From contig NZ_JAXHBQ010000001.1 in assembly GCF_042466115.1 (NCBI RefSeq), forward strand, positions 1,488,001 to 1,552,000: a stretch of 64,000 nucleotides of DNA. The letters run 5' to 3'. Below, one piece after another: positions 16,574 through 24,371 of this stretch. Source of the stretch: SW4 sp042466115 (GTDB lineage Bacteria; Pseudomonadota; Alphaproteobacteria; Rhodobacterales; Rhodobacteraceae). The translations under genes and the position numbers were made by a program. The notes beneath the pieces were generated by a model. That model had not been told where the DNA came from. It saw only the letters and a program-made list of their open reading frames with translations, and did not search any database. The stretch's first letter is position 1; every line of letters starts with the position of its first letter.

Positions 16574-16953
16574 CACTCGAGATTGTCGGAACCTACGCCG
16601 TCGCGGCCTTTTTGCTGATCGGGTCGTTTTTTGCACTGGTCGCGGTGCTTGGCCTGTTGAAATTCAACGACTCCATGACCCGCTTGCACGCCCCGACCAA
16701 GGTCGGCACTGTTGGCATCGGCGCACTGCTGCTGGCATCCATGCTGAACACTGCGTTGTCAGGGAACCCTTCGGCGCATGAACTTCTGATCATGGCTTTC
16801 CTGTTTGTCACGGCCCCGATTTCGGCAAACTTCATCGCCAAGGTGCACCTTCACACACGGTCGTGCAATGTGCCGCCCGCACCCCCACGCGACGATACAT
16901 GGGCAACATTGAACACGCCCGAAGCCGACCGCGAGATCGAATTGCAGGACTAA
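16570..16953 (+). CDS. mrpG: Na+/H+ antiporter subunit MrpG
   Basis: The product is 127 residues with three membrane helices and the MrpG signature LKFNDSMTRLHAPTKVGT. The tail after residue 95 is hydrophilic. It is the last gene of the mrp operon. Its TAA lies only seven bases from the stop of the convergent nrdJ, leaving no room for a separate terminator. Confidence 0.95.
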   Translation: MTLEIVGTYAVAAFLLIGSFFALVAVLGLLKFNDSMTRLHAPTKVGTVGIGALLLASMLNTALSGNPSAHELLIMAFLFVTAPISANFIAKVHLHTRSCNVPPAPPRDDTWATLNTPEADREIELQD

Positions 16954-16960
16954 CCGCCGC

Positions 16961-19231
16961 CTAGCCGCACTTGGAATAGCCGCAGTCGCCACAGGTCATG
17001 CAGCCTTCGACCATGCGCAGTTCGTAGGAACCGCAGCTGCTGCAGGCCTTGCCCTTGGGTCGCGCGTTCAGGGACACAACATCGGCGTGCGGATCAGCCT
17101 TGAGGCCCATGCCTTCACCCGCCAGAAACCCTGTGGCGACCATGTGTTTCTCGATCACCCCACCGATGGCCGCCAAAATCGAGGGCACGTATTTCCCCTT
17201 CATCCACGCACCTCCGCGCGGGTCGAACACCGCTTTAAGTTCCTCGACCACAAACGACACATCCCCACCACGCCGGAACACGGCCGAAATCATCCGTGTC
17301 AGCGCCACAGTCCACGCGAAATGCTCCATGTTCTTGGAGTTGATGAACACCTCAAACGGGCGACGATGCCCTGCAACGACCAGATCGTTGATCGTGATGT
17401 AAATTGCATGTTCGCTGTCGGGCCATTTGAGCTTGTAAGTCGCGCCCTCCAACTCGCTCGGGCGGTCCAGCGGTTCGGACATATAGATCACGTCGCCGGC
17501 GTTATCGTCGGTGATGACTTCCGGTTCGGCCTTATCCTCGGACACGCTCAGCACCGATCCGGTCACATCGTTGGGCCGATAGGTCGTGCAGCCCTTACAG
17601 CCCTGATCCCATGCGGCCATATAGACCTCTTTGAAATCCTCAAAGCCGATGTCCTCGGGGCAATTGATCGTCTTGGAAATGCTGCTGTCGATCCATTTCT
17701 GCGCTGCCGCCTGCATGCGCACGTGATCCAGCGGTGCAAGGGTCTGTGCGTTGACGAAATAGTCGGGCAAGGCGGTGTTACCTTTCAGATCGCGCCACAT
17801 CTGCACGGCGTAATCGACGACTTCTTCCTCGGTGCGGGTGCCATCCTTTTGTAAAACCTTGCGGGTGTAGGCATAGGCAAACACAGGCTCGATCCCAGAC
17901 GACACGTTACCCGCATAAAGGCTAATCGTGCCGGTGGGGGCGATACTGGTCAGCAGGGCGTTGCGAATTCCGTGTTTGCGGATCGCATCGCGCACATCAC
18001 CGTCCATCTGCTGCATATGGCCGGTCGCCAGATATTTATCGGCATCAAACAGCGGGAACGCACCCTTCTCCTTGGCCAAATCGACCGACGCCAAATATGC
18101 GGCGCGCGCGATCGCGTGCATCCAGTCCTCGGTCTGACGCGCCGCCTCCGTCGATCCATAGCGCAGGCCCACCATCAGCAGCGCGTCGGCCAGCCCCGTC
18201 ACGCCCAGACCAATCCGGCGTTTCGCTGCGGCCTCTTGCGCCTGTGCCTCAAGCGGGAACTGCGAGGCATCAACCACGTTGTCCATCATCCGCACGGCTG
18301 TTGCAACCAGATCACCCAGCGCGTCAACGTCCAGCGCCGCGCCATCCTCGAACGCATCGCTGACCAGACGCGCCATGTTGATCGAGCCCAGCAAACAGGC
18401 ACCGTAGGGCGGCAAGGGCTGTTCACCGCAAGGGTTCGTCGCGGCGATGGTTTCGCAGTAGTTCAGGTTGTTCATCGCGTTGATCCGGTCGATGAAAATC
18501 ACGCCCGGTTCGGCAAAATCATAAGTCGATTTCATGATCTGGTTCCACAGATCGCGCGCATTCAGTGTCTTCATCACCTGCCCGTCGTGCACCAACTCCC
18601 ACGGGCCATCCGATTTGACGGCCTCCATGAACGGGTCTGTCACCAGCACCGACATGTTGAACATGCGCAGGCGGGCCGGGTCGGCTTTGGCCGTGATGAA
18701 ATCCTCGATGTCGGGGTGATCACAACGCATCGTCGCCATCATCGCGCCGCGCCGCGATCCGGCAGACATGATCGTGCGGCACATCGCGTCCCAGACATCC
18801 ATGAATGACAAGGGGCCGGACGCATCCGCCGCCACACCATGCACCGCCGCGCCCTTGGGGCGAATGGTGCTGAAATCATAGCCGATCCCGCCACCCTGTT
18901 GCATCGTCAGCGCCGCCTCGCGCAGCATGTCGAAAATGCCCCCCATGCTGTCGGGGATCGTGCCCATGACAAAGCAGTTGAACATCGTCACAGAACGCTT
19001 GGTGCCGGCACCCGCCGTGATCCGGCCAGCGGGCAAGTATTTGAAATCTTCCAGCGCGGCGTAGAATTTTTCTTCCCATTTGGCGGGTGCCTTTTCCACG
19101 GCAGCGAGTGCACGCGCAATCCGGCGCCACGAATCCTCGACCGTCGCATCAATCGGGGTGCCATCAGCCGCCTTGAAGCGATACTTCATATCCCAGATTT
19201 GTTCAGCGATGGGCGCGGTGAAACGGGTCAT
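16961..19231 (-). CDS. nrdJ: adenosylcobalamin-dependent ribonucleotide reductase (class II)
   Basis: The product is 756 residues. The active-site motif NPCGEQ is at 266-271, a redox cysteine at Cys86 (MFNCFV), the barrel motif FSTIRPKGA near 120, and a C-terminal cysteine cluster (CSSCGSYE...CMTCGDCGYSKCG) that accepts electrons. Class II enzymes reduce ribonucleotides to deoxyribonucleotides using B12 and need no oxygen or partner subunit. The length fits the shorter alphaproteobacterial form. No intein was seen. The ATG has no strong Shine-Dalgarno (AAAGGA about ten bases upstream). Two palindromes in the upstream gap may be regulatory. Confidence 0.95.
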   Translation of the reverse strand: MTRFTAPIAEQIWDMKYRFKAADGTPIDATVEDSWRRIARALAAVEKAPAKWEEKFYAALEDFKYLPAGRITAGAGTKRSVTMFNCFVMGTIPDSMGGIFDMLREAALTMQQGGGIGYDFSTIRPKGAAVHGVAADASGPLSFMDVWDAMCRTIMSAGSRRGAMMATMRCDHPDIEDFITAKADPARLRMFNMSVLVTDPFMEAVKSDGPWELVHDGQVMKTLNARDLWNQIMKSTYDFAEPGVIFIDRINAMNNLNYCETIAATNPCGEQPLPPYGACLLGSINMARLVSDAFEDGAALDVDALGDLVATAVRMMDNVVDASQFPLEAQAQEAAAKRRIGLGVTGLADALLMVGLRYGSTEAARQTEDWMHAIARAAYLASVDLAKEKGAFPLFDADKYLATGHMQQMDGDVRDAIRKHGIRNALLTSIAPTGTISLYAGNVSSGIEPVFAYAYTRKVLQKDGTRTEEEVVDYAVQMWRDLKGNTALPDYFVNAQTLAPLDHVRMQAAAQKWIDSSISKTINCPEDIGFEDFKEVYMAAWDQGCKGCTTYRPNDVTGSVLSVSEDKAEPEVITDDNAGDVIYMSEPLDRPSELEGATYKLKWPDSEHAIYITINDLVVAGHRRPFEVFINSKNMEHFAWTVALTRMISAVFRRGGDVSFVVEELKAVFDPRGGAWMKGKYVPSILAAIGGVIEKHMVATGFLAGEGMGLKADPHADVVSLNARPKGKACSSCGSYELRMVEGCMTCGDCGYSKCG

Positions 19232-19321
19232 CAGGTATCCTTTGGCGGCAGGTGCAGACGTCAGGTTTTAGGGCGCGCGGCGGGTCCGGTCAATTTGAAA
19301 GGCGGTAATTGCGGCTTATGT

Positions 19322-19372
19322 TGCCAGATGTGGCAGAATCGTTTGCAGACCATTACCCTACCACATCTAGGG
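19322..19372. promoter_or_regulatory. pair of palindromes between nrdJ and DUF1489
   Basis: Two short palindromes lie in the divergent gap: TGCCA-GATG-TGGCA (19322-19335) and CCCTA-CCACATC-TAGGG (19356-19372). Their cores are alike (CCAGATG and CCACATC, 37 bases apart). Paired operators in front of a ribonucleotide reductase gene recall NrdR boxes, but the match to the classical consensus is weak. Confidence 0.35.
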
Positions 19373-19397
19373 GGAACAATTGAAGAACAAACTACAT

Positions 19398-19811
19398 ATG
19401 CAAAAACTGTCAGTCGGCACCGAAGGGATCGCCGACCTTGCCGCGTGGCAGGCGACTAAACGCGCGCAAACGACTGACGGGCTCCCCCGCCACATCACCC
19501 GCATGTGGCCCAAACGGGCTGACGAAATCCTGGGCGGAGGTTCAATCTATTGGGTCGTGAAAGGCGAAATCCTGTGCCGCCAACAGATCCTGCGCTTTGA
19601 CGAAGTGATCGGTAGCGACGGCATACGCCGTTGCGCCATCGTGCTGCACCCCGAACTGATCCCCGTCACCCCGACGATCAAACGCCCTTTCCAGGGCTGG
19701 CGGTATTTGCAAGACGCAGATGCGCCAAGCGATTTGACAAAGGCGCGCAAGGGCGAAGAAACACTGCCCAGCGAACTGTCAGCGGCGCTGGCGGAAATCG
19801 GTGTTTTCTAA
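19398..19811 (+). CDS. DUF1489 family protein
   Basis: The product is 137 residues, a full-length member of the alphaproteobacterial DUF1489 family of unknown function. Recognisable parts are the N-terminal KLSVGTEGIADLAAWQ, then GGSIYWVVKGEILCRQ, and PFQGWRYL near residue 105. It has no signal peptide or membrane helix, so it is cytoplasmic. A TTG at 19380 is in frame, but the ATG at 19398 fits the family. Its stop shares CTAA with the stop of the convergent hisG. Confidence 0.85.
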   Translation: MQKLSVGTEGIADLAAWQATKRAQTTDGLPRHITRMWPKRADEILGGGSIYWVVKGEILCRQQILRFDEVIGSDGIRRCAIVLHPELIPVTPTIKRPFQGWRYLQDADAPSDLTKARKGEETLPSELSAALAEIGVF

Positions 19812-20500
19812 AGGTCCAGCATCTCTTTGAGGCGCACCAAGGTCGCGCGATCCGCATCGCTCCACTCGGCCGTCAGGGATTTGAACAGGGTTGCCTGACT
19901 GGCATAAATCATCCCGTCCGACAGCACCTTGAGGAAATTCGCGCGCAGGGTTTCGCCGGTCGACGTAATGTCGGCCACAGCCTCGGCCGTTTCGTTCTTG
20001 ACGGTGCCCTCGGTCGCGCCCTGGCTATCGACAAGCTGATAATCAGCCACACCATTTTCGCGCAAAAAGTCCCGCACAAGGCGGTGATACTTCGTGGCGA
20101 TCCGCATTCGGAACCCGTGTTTGCGCCGGAAGGCCGCCGCCGCCGCATCGAGATCATCAAGCGTATCTACATCGACCCATGCTTGCGGCACGGCGATGAT
20201 CAGATCGGCCCCGCCAAAGCCCATGCCCGCAAGTTCGCGCACCCGTTGGTCCCAGTTGGCCAGCTTTTCGCGCACAAGGTCGGACCCGGTCACACCCAGA
20301 TGAATGCGCCCCGCGGCCAGTTCGCGCGGGATTTCACCCGCCGAAAGCAAAACCAGTTCCACGCCGTCTATCCCGTCGACGACACCGGCATATTCACGCT
20401 CGGTTCCCGCCTTGCGCAAGCGCACGCCGCGCGCGCCGAACCACGCAAATGTCTTGTCCATCAACCGCCCCTTCGAGGGCACGCCAAGTTTGATCGTCAT
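19808..20500 (-). CDS. hisG: ATP phosphoribosyltransferase catalytic subunit, short form
   Basis: The product is 230 residues, the short HisG form without the C-terminal regulatory domain. It shows LGVPSKGRLMD at the start and GVTGSDLV and DITSTGETLRAN motifs of the phosphoribosyltransferase. It catalyses the first step of histidine synthesis and needs HisZ for activity and feedback control; hisZ lies directly upstream with an ATGA overlap. Confidence 0.96.
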   Translation of the reverse strand: MTIKLGVPSKGRLMDKTFAWFGARGVRLRKAGTEREYAGVVDGIDGVELVLLSAGEIPRELAAGRIHLGVTGSDLVREKLANWDQRVRELAGMGFGGADLIIAVPQAWVDVDTLDDLDAAAAAFRRKHGFRMRIATKYHRLVRDFLRENGVADYQLVDSQGATEGTVKNETAEAVADITSTGETLRANFLKVLSDGMIYASQATLFKSLTAEWSDADRATLVRLKEMLDL

Positions 20501-21588
20501 GCCCCACCTCGCAGTTGCACGACCAGTTCGGGCCGGATCACGCCACCTACGGCAGGCACGCTGCGCCCCTGCCCCAACACGCGGGTCAGCGCATCGTAGC
20601 GCCCGCCCGTGGCCACCGGAACATCGGGTTGGTCATCGGCGTAAAAACCGAACACGAACCCGTCATAGTATTCCATCGAAGTGCGTCCGTAGCTGCTCTC
20701 GAAAGCAAGGTTTTCCACATCGACACCGCGTTCGGCCAAAGCATCCAGTCGGGCAGACAAACGATCGACCGCCGGGCCAACATGGGGCAAATCAACCGAA
20801 ATATCGCGCAGGGCGATCAACACATGCGGCGCGGTTTCGCGCAACGACAGGATCGCATCAATCAGGGCGCGCTGTTCGTCGGCGATGGGCGGTGTTTGCG
20901 CGTCAATCCGCAGGGTTTCGATCCGCGCGGCAACTTCGTCGCGGCTGCGCAAGCCCACGTCCACACCCGCGTCAGCAAATGGATCATCCGCAGCAAGCAG
21001 TGCGATCCGGCTGGCAGGTGTCTCGCTGCGCCCGCCAAAACGCTCAAGCAAGGCGCGAAACCGTGCGGGCCGCCACAGGTGGCGCATCAGCGCGGCGCGG
21101 CGGGCCTCGGTCGTGGCCAGCCCCTGCACGGCGGCCATCAGCACACCGATGTCGCCCGTCACGGCGCGCAGGTTCAGCGGCTCCAGCGCGCTGGCAATTA
21201 CGGAAAAAACCTCGGCGTCGCGGGCGGCGGCATCATCGGTCGCGAACACCTCAAACCCGGCTTGCAGGTATTCCGTGGGGCGCGTCTCATCAAGTTCCTG
21301 CTTGCGAAACACCTCGCCCGCATAAGAATAACGCGCGGGTTCGGCCATGGATTGCATATGCATCTGCACGACAGGCACCGTGAAATCGGGGCGCAGCATC
21401 TGTTCGCCGCGCAACGGATCGGCGGTGACATAGGCGCGCGCGCGAATGTCTTCGCCATACAAATCCAGCAGGGTTTCGGCGGGCTGCAACAGCGCCGTTT
21501 CAACCGGCACAGCGCCCGCATCCGCGAAATGCGCCATCAGGCGCGCGGCCTCGGCCCGTGCGGCAGATTTGGTGGCAGCCTCCGTCAC
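20497..21588 (-). CDS. hisZ: ATP phosphoribosyltransferase regulatory subunit
   Basis: The product is 363 residues, a HisS paralogue lacking the anticodon domain. Class II synthetase-like motifs are visible (RPDFTVPVVQMHM; ARYSYAGEVFRKQ; GGRYDALTRVLG). It binds short-form HisG as an octamer and confers histidine control. The start is a GTG overlapping the hisS stop (GTGA). Middle gene of hisS-hisZ-hisG. Confidence 0.95.
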   Translation of the reverse strand: MTEAATKSAARAEAARLMAHFADAGAVPVETALLQPAETLLDLYGEDIRARAYVTADPLRGEQMLRPDFTVPVVQMHMQSMAEPARYSYAGEVFRKQELDETRPTEYLQAGFEVFATDDAAARDAEVFSVIASALEPLNLRAVTGDIGVLMAAVQGLATTEARRAALMRHLWRPARFRALLERFGGRSETPASRIALLAADDPFADAGVDVGLRSRDEVAARIETLRIDAQTPPIADEQRALIDAILSLRETAPHVLIALRDISVDLPHVGPAVDRLSARLDALAERGVDVENLAFESSYGRTSMEYYDGFVFGFYADDQPDVPVATGGRYDALTRVLGQGRSVPAVGGVIRPELVVQLRGGA

Positions 21589-23057
21589 CTGGCTTGGCTT
21601 TCAAGGATCTCGCGCACCTTTTCCACCAGATCGCCACGCGCGACTTCGTATTGGTTCGTGCGTTCCTGCCATTCTTCTAGGGTCGCGTTTTCAGCGATCT
21701 GCGCCCCAAGGATCAGGTCTTTCAACTGCACCACGCCACGTTCCTTTTCATCACCACCTTCGATGACGGCGATGGGGGAATTGCGGTTGTCGGCGTATTT
21801 CATCTGGTTGCCAAAATTTTTGGGATTACCCAGATACACCTCGGCGCGGATACCCGCGTTGCGCAGTTCCGCGACCATCGCCTGATAGTCGGCCATGCGG
21901 TCGCGATCCATCACGGTGACGACAACAGGGCCAGCCTGCTGCGCATCAATCCGGCCCTTGGCGGCGAGGGCAGCCAGCAAACGATCAACGCCGATGCTGA
22001 CACCTGTTGCAGGCACTTCCTGCCCCGTGAACCGCTTGACGAGATCGTCATAACGCCCACCTCCGGCGACCGAGCCAAACTGGCGCGGACGGCCCTTTTC
22101 ATCGGTGATTTCAAACGTGAGTTCGGCCTCGTAGACGGGGCCGGTGTAGTAGCCAAGACCACGCACAACCGAGGGGTCGATGACGATACGGTCAGCACTG
22201 TAGCCACCCGCCGCCAGCAGGTCAGCGATCTGGGCGAGTTCATCGACGCCCGCCGCGCCAACCTGCGACCCGCCGACTGCACGCAACAAGAGCTCTAGGG
22301 TATGCTCGTTGGTGTGCGATTTAGCAGTTAGAAACTTCATTATTGGAGCCGTCTGGTCTTCTGACAGACCAACACCGTCGATGAATGCACCGGACGCGTC
22401 TAAGCGACCATTGGTCAGCAAAGACAAGACGCCCGATGGCCCCACTTTGTCGAGCTTGTCGATAGTCCGCAGGACGTTGGCGCGCTGATCTTCACCCTCC
22501 AGGCCTGCGACCTCCAAGACACCATTCAGTACCTTGCGGTTGTTCACCCGCACAACATAGTGGCCGCGCTCGATCCCGACCGCTTCCAGTGTATCCGCCA
22601 GCATCGCGCAAATCTCGGCATCCGCCGCCACGTTGCCAGACCCGACCGTATCCGCATCGCACTGATAAAACTGGCGAAACCGCCCCGGTCCGGGCTTTTC
22701 GTTACGCCACACAGGCCCCATCGCATAGCGGCGATAGGGCGTGGGCAAATCATTGCGGTGCTGCGCGAACACACGCGCCAAGGGGGCCGTCAGATCATAG
22801 CGCAGCGCCAGCCAGTCGCTGTCTTCTTCCCAAGCGAACACGCCTTCGTTGGGGCGGTCCACATCGGGTAGGAATTTGCCCAAAGCCTCGACCGTTTCAA
22901 CGGCCGAAGTTTCCAGCACATCGAACCCGTAGCGATGATAAACAGCCGCGATCTTGTCCAGCATCGTGTTACGCGCGGCAACTTCGCTGCCGAAATAGTC
23001 GCGAAAGCCCTTGGGCGTCACTGCCTTGGGGCGGGGCTGCTTCTTGTCCTTGGCCAT
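21585..23057 (-). CDS. hisS: histidine--tRNA ligase
   Basis: The product is 490 residues. Class II motif 2 region (GPVWRNEKPGPGRFRQFYQCD), the histidine-binding region (RGLGYYTGPVYEAE) and motif 3 (GVSIGVDRLLAAL) are present. The C-terminal anticodon-binding domain starts near residue 370. It charges tRNA-His. Rhodobacterales belong to alphaproteobacteria reported to have a divergent HisRS that reads a tRNA-His lacking the extra 5' G; whether this copy is that type was not tested. The ATG before MAKDKKQPRP was chosen; the upstream frame overlaps slyX and looks non-coding. Confidence 0.95.
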   Translation of the reverse strand: MAKDKKQPRPKAVTPKGFRDYFGSEVAARNTMLDKIAAVYHRYGFDVLETSAVETVEALGKFLPDVDRPNEGVFAWEEDSDWLALRYDLTAPLARVFAQHRNDLPTPYRRYAMGPVWRNEKPGPGRFRQFYQCDADTVGSGNVAADAEICAMLADTLEAVGIERGHYVVRVNNRKVLNGVLEVAGLEGEDQRANVLRTIDKLDKVGPSGVLSLLTNGRLDASGAFIDGVGLSEDQTAPIMKFLTAKSHTNEHTLELLLRAVGGSQVGAAGVDELAQIADLLAAGGYSADRIVIDPSVVRGLGYYTGPVYEAELTFEITDEKGRPRQFGSVAGGGRYDDLVKRFTGQEVPATGVSIGVDRLLAALAAKGRIDAQQAGPVVVTVMDRDRMADYQAMVAELRNAGIRAEVYLGNPKNFGNQMKYADNRNSPIAVIEGGDEKERGVVQLKDLILGAQIAENATLEEWQERTNQYEVARGDLVEKVREILESQAR

Positions 23058-23168
23058 AGAGTCCTCGGGGTTCCAACATGTTGAGGCAGGCTTTAGCGCG
23101 CCAAGCGGGCAAGGGCAACGCAGCTTTGCCGATTGCCCCGCCGCGGCGCGCTGTGCTAACGCCATCCC

Positions 23169-23372
23169 ATGACTGACATCACCCGCCTTGAAGAACAGAT
23201 CGCACACCTGACCCGCACCGTCGATGACCTGTCGGAAATCGTCGCGCGGCAGGAAAAGGAACTGGCCGTGCTGACCCGCCGGATGCATATGGTGATGGAG
23301 CGTGTGGCCACCCGCGAGGTGGATTCAGGCGGGACCGTGCCATTGGCCGACGAACGCCCGCCGCACTGGTAG
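23169..23372 (+). CDS. slyX: SlyX family protein
   Basis: The product is 67 residues, cytoplasmic, and almost wholly coiled coil. It has heptads LEEQIAHLTRTVDDLSEIV and a C-terminal PPHW, the invariant SlyX ending. Function is unknown. It is divergent from hisS (gap 111 bases) and convergent with the lipoprotein gene, six bases apart. Confidence 0.88.
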   Translation: MTDITRLEEQIAHLTRTVDDLSEIVARQEKELAVLTRRMHMVMERVATREVDSGGTVPLADERPPHW

Positions 23373-23378
23373 GGGCGG

Positions 23379-24287
23379 CTAACCTTCCTTGCGGTCCATC
23401 GCGACAACTTCACCGTCATAGATCAGAATATCCGACCATGTAGTGTTGCCACCAAAGCGTTCATAGACGGTCACAAAAAGCGTGTCCCGCCCAAGCCGTT
23501 CAAGCCGTGATCCACAAGGTTGCCCATGGGCGACACGGCAAACACGCGCCTTGATCGCCTCGTAGGCGTTGTCCACGTCCGAATAGGCGATCCGGTCGTT
23601 ACTATCCTGATATCGCACAACTTCATGTGTTCCCACATCACTGAAAATCGCAACGGCAGCGGTGAATTGACGTGGGCAGTTGTCCGCAAATCCGGTGATG
23701 TAATGGGTGCGCGGTGCGGTGCTGTTGGGGATAGTGTCATAAAGACGGAAACCCGATGTGCGGGCAATTTCGGTGCCAAGGCGGCGGGTCGGCGTGTCGC
23801 AGGCGCGCGCAATGGCACCAAAGCCGACGGCTTCGCCCGTGGTGACGGATTGTGCGTCAGGCCCGGTGGGGGTGGCGGGTTCCGCGGCAGCGCGGCGACC
23901 GCCGAACAGCCCTCCGAACAACCCGCGCCTTGCGGGTGGTTCAGCCGGGTCAGCGGCGGCTTCGCCAGCAGGCACGGCGGCCGGATCATCATCGGCAACC
24001 GGTTCGCCCGCGATGCCCGCATCCTCGGTTGCTGGTGCAGAAGCTGCCTGCGCCGATTCCAAAGCAGCAGTTACGGCGGCGTCTTCGTCAGGCGCTGCGC
24101 GTCCAAGCAATCGCCCGAACAAACCCGGAGAGCGCGCGGCCTGTGCAGCATCGGCCGGGCTTTCGGAAACTGACGCGGCGGTACGATCTGCAACGGCCAC
24201 ATCACTTAGGCGGTCAACGTCGCGTAGCGGATCACCACAGGCCACCAAACCCATACAGGCTGCCAATAAAATGCCCTGTTTGATCAT
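23379..24287 (-). CDS. uncharacterised lipoprotein
   Basis: The product is 302 residues. A lipoprotein signal is visible: MIKQGILLAACMGLVAC with the lipobox LVAC and Cys17, followed by Gly-Asp. An Asp after the +1 Cys would favour retention in the inner membrane if the Lol rule applies, but here Asp is at +3. Residues 25-150 are low-complexity Ala/Pro/Glu with two GLFGRLLGR/GLFGGLFGGRR repeats. The C-terminal 150 residues form a folded domain with cysteines (ACDTPT, NCPRQF, RVCRVAHGQPCG). I do not recognise a function; similar lipoproteins occur in other Rhodobacterales. It lies downstream of dnaE on the same strand after about 85 bases. Confidence 0.75.
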   Translation of the reverse strand: MIKQGILLAACMGLVACGDPLRDVDRLSDVAVADRTAASVSESPADAAQAARSPGLFGRLLGRAAPDEDAAVTAALESAQAASAPATEDAGIAGEPVADDDPAAVPAGEAAADPAEPPARRGLFGGLFGGRRAAAEPATPTGPDAQSVTTGEAVGFGAIARACDTPTRRLGTEIARTSGFRLYDTIPNSTAPRTHYITGFADNCPRQFTAAVAIFSDVGTHEVVRYQDSNDRIAYSDVDNAYEAIKARVCRVAHGQPCGSRLERLGRDTLFVTVYERFGGNTTWSDILIYDGEVVAMDRKEG

Positions 24288-24371
24288 CGCGATTGTCCCA
24301 TTCCAACTGAGGCGTGTTTAGACGTTTCATGCATATCTATGCAATGGCGACCTCGCGCGACATCCCGCCGA

